Notes: generated by a model from the sequence alone, not told the origin. Counted from the stretch's first letter, positions 1 to 8,387 are shown. The stretch: 64,000 nucleotides of DNA from Massilia sp. YIM B02443 (GCF_030411955.1 NZ_JASNRA010000021.1:1-64000); one strand, 5' to 3'. Numbers and translations are program-made.

Positions 1-50
1 GGGCTTGACGGCCGAGACGGTATCTACGCGGCCAGAGCGCGGTACCGGTG

Positions 51-1040
51 TTACGCCGACGGCACCGGCGCCTCTTGCGCCAACAGCTGCTCCGCCTTCA
101 ACTCTTCCCAGAACACCTTTGGCACCCGCACCTCCATCAGCGCCGCATTGCGCTTCAGGTGCTCCGGGCTGCTGGCCCCGGGAATCGTGGCCGCCACCAC
201 CGGATGCGCCGCCCCGAACTGCAGCGCCGCGGCCGCCAGGTCGACACCATGACGCGCCGCCACCTGGCGCAGCCGCTCACGCTGCGCGATCTTGTCCGCG
301 CCGGCCGGCGCATAATCGTAGTTCGGCCCACCGGCCAGGAAGCCCGAGTTATAAGGCCCGCCCAGCACCACGTGCGCGCCACGCTCGGCGCACAGCGGGA
401 ACAGTCGTTCCAGCGGCGTGGTCTCCATCAGCGTGTAGCGCCCGGCCAGCAGGAAGATGTCGGGATCGGAATCGCGCAGCGCGCGCAGGCACGGGTCGAC
501 CGTGTTCACGCCCAGCCCCCAGCCCTTGATGACGCCCTCTTCGCGCAGCTTGACCAGGCCTTCGAAGGCGCCGCCCTTGCCGGCCGCGATCGCATAGTAA
601 TGCTCGTATTCGGCCTGGCTGAAGCGGTCCGGCGACAGATCGTGCACGTAGACGATGTCGAGGTGCGACAGCGCCATGCGCTGCAGGCTGTCCTCGACCG
701 AGCGGCGCGCGCCGTCGGCGCTGTAGTCGGTGATGCGACGGAACGGCAGGCCGCCCACGAACGGATCCGCGATCTCGGGCGTCTCGCTTGGGACCAGGAT
801 GCGCCCGACCTTACTCGACAAGGTGTACTCATTGCGCGGACGGTTGCGCAAGGCGACGCCGAAGCGGTGCTCGGACAGGCCGGCGCCGTAGTGCGGCGCG
901 GTGTCGAAGTAGCGGATGCCCGCTTCCCAGGCCGCGTCGACGGTGGCTTTGCCGGCCTCTTCACTGGTCCGGTGGTACATGTCGCCCAGCCCGGTGCCGC
1001 CCATGCCCAGGCGCGTGATCGGTTGATAGCGTTGGCTCAT
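51..1040 (-). CDS. Aldo/keto reductase (aldose/pyridoxal dehydrogenase-like)
   Basis: This 329-residue protein is a complete single-domain aldo/keto reductase, a cytosolic NAD(P)-dependent (beta/alpha)8 barrel that interconverts carbonyls and alcohols. The catalytic tetrad is visible: Asp46 in YFDTAPHYG, Tyr51, Lys77 in SSKVG and His133 in YVHDL. The glycine-rich start (LGMGGTGLGDMY) and the overall layout resemble the D-threo-aldose 1-dehydrogenase / pyridoxal 4-dehydrogenase branch rather than classical aldose reductases. The ATG at 1040 follows an AAAGGA ribosome-binding site. The gene stands alone, reading out of the left edge. The family is secure; the substrate cannot be read from the sequence. 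Confidence 0.9.
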   Translation of the reverse strand: MSQRYQPITRLGMGGTGLGDMYHRTSEEAGKATVDAAWEAGIRYFDTAPHYGAGLSEHRFGVALRNRPRNEYTLSSKVGRILVPSETPEIADPFVGGLPFRRITDYSADGARRSVEDSLQRMALSHLDIVYVHDLSPDRFSQAEYEHYYAIAAGKGGAFEGLVKLREEGVIKGWGLGVNTVDPCLRALRDSDPDIFLLAGRYTLMETTPLERLFPLCAERGAHVVLGGPYNSGFLAGGPNYDYAPAGADKIAQRERLRQVAARHGVDLAAAALQFGAAHPVVAATIPGASSPEHLKRNAALMEVRVPKVFWEELKAEQLLAQEAPVPSA

Positions 1041-1043
1041 CGG

Positions 1044-1552
1044 ATGTCCTTTCGTATCGCTGAAACAAAGGCCTCATACTGCCCGCTGAGCCGTGATGCG
1101 GGCGCACGGTTGCACGCGATCCTCACCGCGCAGCCGAGCGACGGCGCAGGTCGGGAGACGCTGATCGCGCCGGCCCACGAACAGGGACCCACCGACCTGG
1201 TGGACAGCTTCAGCGACGCCCTGCTGCAGGAGCGCAAACACCAGACCATGATCCAGACCTGGTACGAGGAAGCGGTCGGCCTGTTGGACGCTGCCGACGC
1301 CGCCGCGCTGCATGGCGCCAGCGGCACGGCCGCGCCGGCGTCGGGCGTCGATGGCGACGATGCGCCCGCCCCATCCGATGTGCGCGGTCCTGAGCCACGC
1401 GCCACCGCCCTGGCCGCGATGAGGCGCGCCGGGCGGCGCCCCGGCGTCCGGCTGCGAGGGTGGCAGAAGGCCCCGCCGGTCCGCGAACCCAGGCCACGCT
1501 GGATGCACGATTCATGGGATACTGAAACGCCTTCACGGATTGATGGAATGCG
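1044..1552 (+). pseudogene. Possible coding remnant in a 510-bp gap (uncertain)
   Basis: The 512-bp gap between the aldo/keto reductase and the DUF3592-like gene holds no gene I recognise. The + frame opening with ATG at 1044 has strong G/C preference at third codon positions for about 110 codons and reads like a helical protein (for example TDLVDSFSDALLQERKHQ and WYEEAVGLLDAADAAA). It then turns arginine/proline-rich and runs into the next gene in another frame. Its ATG is only 3 bp from the divergent reductase start, which leaves no room for its own promoter. I read it as a possible fragment of a decayed gene. It may instead be non-coding. Confidence 0.25.
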
Positions 1553-2065
1553 ATGCGAAAAATCGCCTGCTGCGCGTTTGCCGGGTTCTTCGTGCTGACG
1601 ATGGTCGTTCTGGCCGCCGGCGACTCGTACGCGCTCTATATCCGGCGACTGATCGCTGCGTCGCCCGGCACGGTGGTGGGGATACCGGTCGACACCAGCC
1701 GGCACCGGGCCAGCCACTACCGGATCGAATACCGCTATCGGGTCGACGGGGCCGACTACACCGTCGAGAGCGGTCTGATATCGCGCGGCGGCCGCGACAT
1801 CCCCGCGCCGTCCTCCCTGCCACCGGCCGCCATTGCCTATTCGAGCGCGCACCCATGGGCGGCCGTGCCGGCCGACGAATACCGGCGCCACGACCCCGCA
1901 CACGGCTTCCTGCACGTGCTTGCCTGGTCAGCCATCGCCGCCACGGCGCTGGCGGGCGTCGCCACGCTCGGCATATGCTGGGACGCGTGGAAGCTGCGGC
2001 GCCAACACGCCGAGCGCGCCACCAGCCGGCGGCAACGTACGATGCGCAAGAAACGAAAGGCGTAA
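1553..2065 (+). CDS. DUF3592-like membrane protein
   Basis: A 170-residue protein with a hydrophobic N-terminal segment (about residues 7-25), a soluble beta-rich middle and a second hydrophobic segment (about 120-145), ending in a very basic tail (QRTMRKKRKA). The middle has the pattern of DUF3592 proteins: GTVVGIPV, then YRIEYRYRVDGADYT, then a YSSAHPWAAVP stretch. These are small inner-membrane proteins of unknown function with one soluble domain between two transmembrane helices. The assignment is from the pattern only. It is the only + strand gene in the first 6.8 kb, and no partner gene is evident. Confidence 0.65.
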   Translation: MRKIACCAFAGFFVLTMVVLAAGDSYALYIRRLIAASPGTVVGIPVDTSRHRASHYRIEYRYRVDGADYTVESGLISRGGRDIPAPSSLPPAAIAYSSAHPWAAVPADEYRRHDPAHGFLHVLAWSAIAATALAGVATLGICWDAWKLRRQHAERATSRRQRTMRKKRKA

Positions 2066-2129
2066 TCCAATGCCGGAGCGATGCCCGGCGCAGGCCCGCC
2101 TTCCCGCACCGCCATCAGGGCGGTTCAGT

Positions 2130-2477
2130 TCATGCCGCGCGGCCGTCGTAGTGCTGGACCGGGATCGCATCGAGGTCGAGGCCGTCGATGCAGCGCAGGT
2201 TGATCGCGGCCACCACGTTGCCCCGCGGGTCGCTGCCTTCGCCGTAGGTATGGATGCCGCAGCGGGCGCAGAAGCGGTGCGCGATCACGTGCTTGTTGAA
2301 GGTGTAGCCAGCCAGCGCGTCGGCGGGCGTGCGCAGGCGCAACTGCTCGTGCGGGACGAACCACAGCAGCGAGCCACGGCGGCGGCACATCGAACAGTTG
2401 CAGGCCAGCGCGCTGTCGACCGTGCCCTCGACCTCGAACGCGACGTCGCCGCAGTGGCAGCTTCCTTGATACAGCAT
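2130..2477 (-). CDS. GFA/CENP-V-family zinc protein
   Basis: A 115-residue protein of the glutathione-dependent formaldehyde-activating (GFA) / CENP-V superfamily. It has the family cysteine pattern for two zinc sites: CHCG near residue 8, CNCSMC near residue 27 and CARCGIHTYGEG near residue 70. Members bind or transform small thiol adducts; most genomic copies have no proven substrate, and S-hydroxymethylglutathione is known only for the founding enzyme. Its length is normal for the family. The start at 2477 is preceded by AGGAG. It is followed after about 30 bp by a membrane protein gene on the same strand, and the two may be co-transcribed. Confidence 0.85.
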   Translation of the reverse strand: MLYQGSCHCGDVAFEVEGTVDSALACNCSMCRRRGSLLWFVPHEQLRLRTPADALAGYTFNKHVIAHRFCARCGIHTYGEGSDPRGNVVAAINLRCIDGLDLDAIPVQHYDGRAA

Positions 2478-2510
2478 GGAATTCTCCTGTCGAAATGAAT
2501 ATGGGCCGTG

Positions 2511-3071
2511 CTAGAACACGCCGCGCTGCGGGCGCAGCTTGCGCCACAGCGCCCTCGCCGTCGCGTGAACCAGCCACGAAAACAGCGCGATGACAGTCCC
2601 GAACATGGCCGGCAAGACTGGGCCGGCAACGAAGGACATGCTCAGCACGAAGCCGAGCAGATACTCGCCGTGCCACAGCCGCACCACCAACGCTACCAGC
2701 AGCAATCCGAAGAACAGATATCCGGTCAGCGCACTGCCTCGGGCGAACAGCACTGCCAGCAGCGCACCATAGGCCAGCGCGCACAGGAATCCGGCCAGCG
2801 GCGGAAAGCGTGATGGGGCACGCGATGAGACCGGAGACGAAAGCCGCGCCGGCTCGCGGCGGCGATGCACCTGAGCGACGGTGAACCAGGCCAGCAGCGG
2901 GATCAGGATCAAGCCCCACCAGTTCGAGACCGCGGGCAGGTCGGGGTTCGCCAGCAGGTGATGTGACGGCACGCCGCCATGGAGGTGGTCCCAGGCCAGC
3001 ACGCCGGCCTGGAAGCCGAGCGCCAGCAGCATCAGCGAGATGCGTCTGTGAGAAGCAGGATCGACGTGCAT
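2511..3071 (-). CDS. Small polytopic membrane protein, unknown function
   Basis: A 186-residue protein with four to five hydrophobic segments: about residues 12-28, 48-65, 91-108, 112-130 and 140-160. A basic loop (HRRREPAR) follows the second one. The ATG at 3071 (MHVDPASHRR) was preferred to an upstream extension because the extra N-terminal residues are low-complexity and hydrophilic. I do not recognise the family. It lies immediately upstream of the GFA-family gene on the same strand, a loose association that does not reveal a role. Confidence 0.6.
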   Translation of the reverse strand: MHVDPASHRRISLMLLALGFQAGVLAWDHLHGGVPSHHLLANPDLPAVSNWWGLILIPLLAWFTVAQVHRRREPARLSSPVSSRAPSRFPPLAGFLCALAYGALLAVLFARGSALTGYLFFGLLLVALVVRLWHGEYLLGFVLSMSFVAGPVLPAMFGTVIALFSWLVHATARALWRKLRPQRGVF

Positions 3072-3203
3072 GGAGTGTCCCGGATCAGGTGAAAGGGACG
3101 TGGCGGCGCAGCCGCTACGCGACGGATGTAAGCACAACTATGCAAGCACAACCACGCAAAGCTACCAGAAGGCGCCCTCCGGATCTACGTCCCTACTTCA
3201 TTC

Positions 3204-3223
3204 CATGCCATCGACATGGCATG
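3204..3223. other. 8-bp perfect stem-loop between YjbQ and membrane-protein genes
   Basis: The 160-bp gap between the membrane-protein start (3071) and the YjbQ stop (3232) contains a perfect 8-bp inverted repeat (CATGCCAT / ATGGCATG) around a 4-nt loop. Neither strand has a T-run after it, so it is not a convincing intrinsic terminator. It could be an mRNA 3'-end structure or an operator-like dyad. The same gap has a short direct repeat, AAGCACAAC, near 3130. Confidence 0.3.
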
Positions 3224-3231
3224 CATATGTT

Positions 3232-3648
3232 TCAGCCTCCGAGCACCGTCACCACCACCTTGCGCAGGTGCGGCGCGGTGCGGTGTTCCCACAGGTAGAT
3301 GCCTTGCCAGGTGCCGAGCAGCAGCCGTCCGCCCCCGACCGGCACGCTCAAGCCGGTGTCGGTGAGCATGCTGCGGCCGTGCGCCGACATGTCGTCCGGC
3401 CCCTCGGCGTCGTGGCGGTAGGCGGGGTCGCCGTCCGGCGCGAGGCGCCCGACGATGGTTTCCAGGTCGCGCCGCACGTCGGGGTCGGCGTTCTCGGTCA
3501 GTAGCAGCGAGCAGCTGGTGTGCTGCACGAAGACGTGCGCCAGGCCGCATTGCAGCCCGGATGCCGCGACCACGGCCGCGACGTCATCGGTGATGTCGCG
3601 CGTGCCGCGCCCGCTCGTGGAAAAGGTGAGGATGGATTGGTGCGCCAT
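3232..3648 (-). CDS. YjbQ/UPF0047 family protein
   Basis: A 138-residue single-domain protein of the YjbQ (UPF0047) family, often named secondary thiamine-phosphate synthase enzyme after complementation data for E. coli YjbQ. Family hallmarks are visible: VFVQHTSCSLLLTENADPDV near residues 39-58, a DDMSAHGRSML stretch near 85, and GTWQGIYLWEHR near 112-123 close to the C-terminus. The conserved His and Asn/Asp residues of the presumed active site are all present. Full length, ATG start at 3648. The physiological role is unsettled in the literature. The neighbours do not help. Confidence 0.88.
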   Translation of the reverse strand: MAHQSILTFSTSGRGTRDITDDVAAVVAASGLQCGLAHVFVQHTSCSLLLTENADPDVRRDLETIVGRLAPDGDPAYRHDAEGPDDMSAHGRSMLTDTGLSVPVGGGRLLLGTWQGIYLWEHRTAPHLRKVVVTVLGG

Positions 3649-3703
3649 GGTGCGGCCCTGTCGATGCTAGGTGATGCGACCATCTTAGCGCGGCACGTTG
3701 GAA

Positions 3704-4432
3704 TCAGTCGCGCCGGCGGTCGGCCAGGAACTGCTGCGCGCGGGGGTGCTGCGGACGGGTGAAGAAGGCTTCGGGCGTGGCCTGTTCCAGGATCTTCCCT
3801 TCGGCCATGAACCAGATGCGGTCGGCCACCTCGCGCGCGAAGCCCATCTCGTGGGTGACGCAGACCATGGTCATGCCCTCGCCGGCCAGCGAGCGCATCA
3901 CCTGCAATACCTCGCCCACCATCTCGGGGTCGAGCGCGCTGGTCGGCTCGTCGAACAGCATGATCGGCGGGCGCATCGCCAGCGCGCGCGCGATCGCCAC
4001 CCGCTGCTGCTGGCCGCCCGACAGCGCGCCCGGATAGGCGTCCGCTTTGTGCGCCAGGCCGACGCGATCGAGCAGCGCCAGCGCCTGTTCGCGCGCCTCG
4101 GCCTTGGTGGCACGTTTGAGCTGCACCGGCGCCAGCATGCAGTTCTCCAGCGCCGTCAGGTGCGGGAACAAGTTAAAGCTCTGGAACACGAAGCCGATGC
4201 CGGCGCGCAGCGCGTTGACGTCGACGCCTTTGGCATGGATGTCGCGGCCGTCGATCGCGATGCGTCCACCGTCGATTTCCTCGAGCCGGTTGAGGGTGCG
4301 GATCAGGGTCGACTTGCCCGAACCGGACGGGCCGCACACCACCAGCACTTCGTTCTTCGCGACCTGCTCGCTGATGTCGCTAAGGGCATGATAGGCGCCG
4401 TACCACTTGTTGACTTTATCGAGGACGATCAT
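3704..4432 (-). CDS. gltL: Polar amino acid ABC transporter, ATP-binding subunit
   Basis: A 242-residue ABC ATPase of the GlnQ/GltL/HisP type that powers amino acid import at the cytoplasmic face. Motifs in order: Walker A GPSGSGKST near residue 34, Q-loop (FVFQSFNLFPHL) near 82, signature LSGGQQQR near 138, Walker B IMLFDEP near 155, and the H-switch VTHEMGFA near 193. It is the last gene of the four-gene leftward operon at 3704-6680, with only 10 bp between it and the first permease. The Glt name is by similarity to the glutamate/aspartate importer; glutamine or another polar amino acid is equally possible. Confidence 0.9.
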   Translation of the reverse strand: MIVLDKVNKWYGAYHALSDISEQVAKNEVLVVCGPSGSGKSTLIRTLNRLEEIDGGRIAIDGRDIHAKGVDVNALRAGIGFVFQSFNLFPHLTALENCMLAPVQLKRATKAEAREQALALLDRVGLAHKADAYPGALSGGQQQRVAIARALAMRPPIMLFDEPTSALDPEMVGEVLQVMRSLAGEGMTMVCVTHEMGFAREVADRIWFMAEGKILEQATPEAFFTRPQHPRAQQFLADRRRD

Positions 4433-4442
4433 CGGAAAACTC

Positions 4443-5135
4443 TCAGGAGACTTGCGCCGGGCGGCGCTGCAGGCGCCGCTCGAGCAGGAAGGCCAGGCGC
4501 GACAGGCCGAAGCACAGGATGAAATAGGTCAGCGCCAGGATCAGGTACACCTGCACCGCCTGGGTGAACACCAGCGTGTTGATCTGGGTGGCAATGAACG
4601 AGACTTCCGACAGGCCGATGATGTAGCCGAGCGAGGTCGCCTTGATGGTCGAGACCAGCTGGCTGACGATCGACGGCAGGCCATTTTTGAGAGTCTGCGG
4701 CAGCACCACCAGGCGCAGCGCAGCGCCATAGCCCAGGCCCAGCGAACGGGCGCTTTCGAGCTGCCCTTTCGGCAGCGCGCGAATGCCCGCGGCCAGGATC
4801 TCGGCCAGGTAGACGCTGTCGAACAGCACCAGCACGATCAGCATGGTGCTGGCCTGGCCGGTCTTCACGCCGGTCACCGCCGGCAGGAAGAAGTAGACCC
4901 AGAACAGCACCAGCAGCAGCGGCACGGCGCGCACCAGCTGCACCAGCACGGACGTCGGCCAGCGCAGCGCGCGGTACGGGCTGACGCGGGCCACGCCCAG
5001 CAACAGGCCGAGCGGCATCGCCAGCACCAGCGCGGCGCCGGACAGCAGGATGGTCAGCACCAGGCCGCCGAGCGGACCGTCCGGATATTGGCCGACCAGG
5101 AAGTACAGCCAGTAGGTATCGATCAGTTCGAGCAT
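4443..5135 (-). CDS. gltK: Amino acid ABC transporter permease (GltK-like)
   Basis: A 230-residue inner-membrane permease of the HisM/GlnP family with about five transmembrane helices. The EAA loop that docks the ATPase is recognisable around residues 160-185 (LESARSLGLGYGAALRLVVLPQ). It pairs with the second permease at 5145-5840, 9 bp upstream, to form a heterodimeric channel, the usual arrangement for polar amino acid importers. The ATG at 5135 begins MLELIDTYWLYFLVG. The subfamily is secure and the substrate is inferred only. Confidence 0.88.
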   Translation of the reverse strand: MLELIDTYWLYFLVGQYPDGPLGGLVLTILLSGAALVLAMPLGLLLGVARVSPYRALRWPTSVLVQLVRAVPLLLVLFWVYFFLPAVTGVKTGQASTMLIVLVLFDSVYLAEILAAGIRALPKGQLESARSLGLGYGAALRLVVLPQTLKNGLPSIVSQLVSTIKATSLGYIIGLSEVSFIATQINTLVFTQAVQVYLILALTYFILCFGLSRLAFLLERRLQRRPAQVS

Positions 5136-5144
5136 CGCATCCCC

Positions 5145-5840
5145 TTATGCTGGCCGCACCGGATAGCGGCGCCCGTACAGGTGGGCCGCGCCAGAGATCA
5201 GCAGCGACACCGTCAGGTAGGCCAGCGTGGCGAAGGTGAACGCTTCCACGCTGCGGAAGGTCGCGGTCTCGACGCGCGCGGCCTGGTACATCATCTCGGC
5301 GGCGCCGATCACGGTGGCCACGCTGGTGTCCTTCCACAGGTTGACGGTCTGCGACAGCAGCGGCGGCACCGAGGCGCGCAGCGCCTGCGGCAGCAGTACC
5401 AGGCGCACGCTGGCGGCGCGGCCCAGGCCGAGCGAACGCGCCGCCTCGAGCTGGGTCGGCGGCACCGCGCGGATGCCGCTGCGGATGTCCTCGGCCATGT
5501 GCACGCCGCTGTACAGGCTCAAGGCGATCACGGCGCACACGGCTTCCGGGTTGTTGGCATACAGGACCTCGCGCGCCGCTTCGGGCAGCAGCTCGGGGAA
5601 AGCGAAGTACCAGAACAGCAGGTGCGCCAGCAGCGGCACGTTGCGGATCGCTTCCACGATCGTGGCGCCAATGGCGCGCAGCGGCGCGAAGGTCGAGGTG
5701 CGCATCACCGCCAGCAGCGCGCCCAACGGCAGCGCAAAGGCGAAGCTGACCGCGGTCAGCTGCAGCGACAGGATGAGACCCTGCACCAGCCAGTCATGGT
5801 ACTGGCCGGACTGCAGAATGGCCGGATCGAAGAAATGCAA
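5145..5840 (-). CDS. gltJ: Amino acid ABC transporter permease (GltJ-like)
   Basis: A 231-residue HisM/GlnP-family permease, the partner of the permease encoded just downstream. It has several hydrophobic helices (about 20-42, 60-80, 95-110, 190-215) and an EAA loop (LEAARSLGLGRAASVRLVLLPQ) near residues 135-156. Extra basic residues at the C-terminus (YGRRYPVRPA) face the cytoplasm. The gene lies 9 bp from the binding-protein gene and 9 bp from the next permease, a tight operon with coordinated translation. Confidence 0.88.
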   Translation of the reverse strand: MHFFDPAILQSGQYHDWLVQGLILSLQLTAVSFAFALPLGALLAVMRTSTFAPLRAIGATIVEAIRNVPLLAHLLFWYFAFPELLPEAAREVLYANNPEAVCAVIALSLYSGVHMAEDIRSGIRAVPPTQLEAARSLGLGRAASVRLVLLPQALRASVPPLLSQTVNLWKDTSVATVIGAAEMMYQAARVETATFRSVEAFTFATLAYLTVSLLISGAAHLYGRRYPVRPA

Positions 5841-5849
5841 GGACTACTT

Positions 5850-6680
5850 TCAGATCTTGTCGGTGCTGATCTTGAAGCCGCGCTTGGCGATGTTGGCGCG
5901 GGTGCCCGGGCCGTACCACTTGTTGAACAGCTGTTCGGCGGCGCCGCTGGCTTCCAGTTCGCGCAGGGTGGCGTCGACCACGCTCTTGAGGCCCTTCTCG
6001 CCCTTGCGCAGGCCAAGCGCGATCGCTTCAATGCCGATCGACGGCGCCAGGATGGTGAAGCCCTTGGCCGCGGCGCCCAGCTTGCCGTAGTCGGCCAGCA
6101 GCGACGATTCGTCGTTCACGTAGGCCACGCCCTTGCCCTGGCGCAGCGCCTGGAACGCTTGCTGGGTGTTCTCGAACGTCACCACCTGGGCGCTCGGCAC
6201 GGCGGCGCGGATATTGGTTTCCTGGGTGCCGCCGCGCACCGTGACCACCTTCTTGCCGGCCAGCTGGTTGAGCGCGGTGATGCCGCTGCCGGCGCGCACC
6301 ATGACCTTGGAGCCGGTGACGAAGTGGGTCAGCGCGAAGTCGACCTGCGCTTCGCGCTCCTTGTTGTGGGTAAGCGTGGCGGCCAGGACGTCGACGTGGC
6401 CCTGCTGCAGCTCGGGAATGCGGGCGGCGACCGCCATCTGCTTGAACACCGGCTTGACGCCGATCTTCTTCGCCACCGCGGTGGCGAGGTCGATCTCGTA
6501 GCCGACCAGCTGGCGCGTCTTCGGGTCGATGAAGCTGTTCGGCTCATCGGTGCCGAGCACGCCGAACACGATCTGCCCTTTTTGCTTGATGTCGGCCAGC
6601 TGGTCGGCGTGGGCCAGGCCGGCGCCCAACGAGGCGCTGAGTGCAACGGCGGTCAGGATGAGATGGCGGCGGGTAATCAT
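5850..6680 (-). CDS. gltI: Periplasmic polar amino acid-binding protein
   Basis: First gene of the importer operon; 276 residues. A Sec signal peptide (MITRRHLILTAV... cleaved after about AHA, residue 25) is followed by an SBP family 3 fold. Landmarks are VFGVLGTDEPNSF, then GYEIDLATAVAKKIG, then DFALTHFVTGSKVMVR and KKVVTVRGGTQETN. The protein captures an amino acid in the periplasm and delivers it to the two permeases. Glutamate/aspartate is the best guess from resemblance to GltI. A promoter candidate with TATACT lies 36 bp upstream of the start, in an AT-rich stretch. Confidence 0.88.
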   Translation of the reverse strand: MITRRHLILTAVALSASLGAGLAHADQLADIKQKGQIVFGVLGTDEPNSFIDPKTRQLVGYEIDLATAVAKKIGVKPVFKQMAVAARIPELQQGHVDVLAATLTHNKEREAQVDFALTHFVTGSKVMVRAGSGITALNQLAGKKVVTVRGGTQETNIRAAVPSAQVVTFENTQQAFQALRQGKGVAYVNDESSLLADYGKLGAAAKGFTILAPSIGIEAIALGLRKGEKGLKSVVDATLRELEASGAAEQLFNKWYGPGTRANIAKRGFKISTDKI

Positions 6681-6715
6681 GGGGGTGCTCCAGACGGCAA
6701 AAATTCAATCGTGGG

Positions 6716-6742
6716 AGTATAAAGCAAAGTTTTATATGTAAA
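6716..6742 (-). promoter_or_regulatory. Candidate sigma70 promoter of the amino acid importer operon
   Basis: On the - strand, TTTACA (6737-6742) and TATACT (6716-6721) are separated by a short 15-bp spacer in a clearly AT-rich island within otherwise GC-rich DNA. The start codon of the binding-protein gene is 35 bp downstream. The hexamers match consensus well (5/6 each); the short spacer lowers confidence. Confidence 0.4.
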
Positions 6743-6863
6743 AACGAATAATTTGCCATAAGAAAATGCAGGTGCGAGCATATAGGACATTGCTTCATGA
6801 GCAACCCGTGCGCCTGCTTCGGCAAACTGTTGTCACAATAGCCTCAACCTCACCGGAGACACC

Positions 6864-7649
6864 ATGCTTCTCGCTACCTACAACGTCAACAGCATCAACA
6901 GCAGGCTCGACGCCCTCCTGCACTACCTCGAGGAGAGGAAGCCCGACGTGGTCTGCCTGCAGGAGCTGAAGGCGCCGCAGGAGAAGTTTCCCGAGCAGGC
7001 GATCCGCGACGCCGGCTACCACGCCCTGTGGCATGGGCAGAAGAGCTGGAACGGCGTCGCCATCGTCACCCGCGAGCCGGCCCAGGAAGTGCAGCGCGGC
7101 CTGCCGGGCGACCCTTCGGATGAGCAAAGCCGCTACATCGAAGCGGTCTACCAGGGCGTGCTGATCGCCTGCCTGTACCTGCCGAACGGGAATCCGGCGC
7201 CCGGCCCCAAGTTCGACTACAAGCTGGCCTGGATGGAACGCCTGATCACGCGCGGCGCGGAACTGGTGGAAAGCGGCGTGCCGGCGGTGCTGATGGGCGA
7301 CTTCAACGTGATCCCGACCGAGCGCGACGTCTACAAGCCCGAGCGCTGGACGGAGGATGCCCTGTTCCGCCCCGAGACCCGGGCCGCGTTCGAGCGCCTG
7401 CTGGCGCAGGGCTGGCTCGACTCGCTGCGCCACCTGCATCCCGATGAAACGATTTATACCTTTTGGGATTACTTCCGCAACGCGTTCGGGCGCGACGCCG
7501 GCCTGCGCATCGACCACCTGCTGCTCAGCCCCAAGCTGCAGCCGGCATTGAAGGCGGCCGGCGTGGACAAGTTCATGCGCGGGCGCGAAAAGCCGAGCGA
7601 CCACACGCCGACCTGGATCGAACTCGATGCCAAGGCGATCGGCGCCTAG
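6864..7649 (+). CDS. xth: Exodeoxyribonuclease III
   Basis: A 261-residue exonuclease III / AP endonuclease of the EEP phosphatase fold, acting in base-excision repair by cleaving at abasic sites and trimming 3' ends. Conserved active-site elements are visible: YNVNSI (residues 6-11), Glu34 in CLQELK (metal ligand), GDFNV near residue 150, and Asp246-His247 in SDHTP near the C-terminus. Length is typical for XthA. The ATG at 6864 follows a CGGAGAC ribosome-binding site. It is divergent from the amino acid importer, sharing an AT-rich 183-bp spacer. Confidence 0.93.
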   Translation: MLLATYNVNSINSRLDALLHYLEERKPDVVCLQELKAPQEKFPEQAIRDAGYHALWHGQKSWNGVAIVTREPAQEVQRGLPGDPSDEQSRYIEAVYQGVLIACLYLPNGNPAPGPKFDYKLAWMERLITRGAELVESGVPAVLMGDFNVIPTERDVYKPERWTEDALFRPETRAAFERLLAQGWLDSLRHLHPDETIYTFWDYFRNAFGRDAGLRIDHLLLSPKLQPALKAAGVDKFMRGREKPSDHTPTWIELDAKAIGA

Positions 7650-7715
7650 ACCTTTACCAATACGCGGCAGCGCTCGCGACACGCGAGGCGGCCGCCACCT
7701 CGACAAGGAGTCAAC

Positions 7716-8291
7716 ATGAAACAAGCAATCATTCTCGCATCCGCCCTGCTGGTGTCGGCCGGCGCGCAAGCCGTCTCGATGCCGGGCTTCTGCGCCAAGG
7801 GCATCGGCAAGGAAGAAGCGCAAGTCTGCGCCCATCCGGGTTCGACCGAGGCCGAAGGCCTGGTGTACGCGCTGTACCGCTCGGCCCTGGAAAAAGTCGC
7901 CGAAGGCGACAAGAAGGCGGTGCAGGAAGAGCACACCAAGTGGTGGGAAGGCGTCAAGAAATGCGCCGGCTCGAACCAGATGGGCTCGTGCATCAGCAAC
8001 GCCTACGGCACCCGCATGCTGGACCTGCAAACCAAGTACAAGCTGGTCAAGACCACCGGCCCGGTGAACTATACCTGCGCCGACAAGAGCAAGCTGCAAG
8101 CCACCTTCTTCGACACCACGCCCAAGTCGATGGTGGCCCAGCGCGGCGACCAGAAACTGCTGCTGCGCGGCGAGCCGACCGGCAGCGGGATCGCGTACGG
8201 CAACCGCCAGGACGAGTTCAAGGAACACCAGGGCAAGATCACGCTCAAGTGGGGCGTGAATGCCAAGGAGATCAGCTGCAAGAAGGCTTAA
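7716..8291 (+). CDS. Secreted LprI/MliC-like lysozyme-inhibitor fusion
   Basis: A 191-residue exported protein. A signal peptide (about residues 1-19, ending AQA) precedes a cysteine-containing helical region (about 25-110) that resembles the LprI-type domain: MPGFCAKGIGKEEAQVCAHP, KWWEGVKKCAG and GSCISNAYGTRM. A C-terminal region (about 113-185; VNYTCADKSKLQATFF ... GEPTGSGIAYG ... EISCKK) looks like MliC, the membrane-bound inhibitor of c-type lysozyme. MliC-type proteins protect peptidoglycan from host or competitor lysozyme in the periplasm. There is no lipobox, so it is probably soluble periplasmic. AAGGAG precedes the ATG. The fusion architecture is read by eye. Confidence 0.75.
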   Translation: MKQAIILASALLVSAGAQAVSMPGFCAKGIGKEEAQVCAHPGSTEAEGLVYALYRSALEKVAEGDKKAVQEEHTKWWEGVKKCAGSNQMGSCISNAYGTRMLDLQTKYKLVKTTGPVNYTCADKSKLQATFFDTTPKSMVAQRGDQKLLLRGEPTGSGIAYGNRQDEFKEHQGKITLKWGVNAKEISCKKA

Positions 8292-8321
8292 GGCGGGCGC
8301 CGGCGCCACCCTGATGCTGTC

Positions 8322-8359
8322 GACGGGGGCGGACATGCGTTATGCTGTCCGCCCCCGTC
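8322..8359 (+). other. 14-bp perfect hairpin just upstream of the LysE-type gene
   Basis: A perfect 14-bp inverted repeat (8322-8335 with 8346-8359) closes a 10-nt loop. It lies 30 bp after the LprI/MliC stop and 10-28 bp before the possible LysE starts. There is no T-run, so it is not a standard intrinsic terminator. The loop edge contains TATGCT, a possible -10 hexamer. It may end the upstream transcript, act as an operator, or structure a short leader. Confidence 0.45.
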
Positions 8360-8387
8360 CATTTGCGCCATGCCGCTTTTTTTCGCC

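Noticed and set aside
4407..6722. Long + strand open frame opposite the importer permeases
   Set aside because: Gln/His/Arg-rich mirror of the permease and binding-protein genes.
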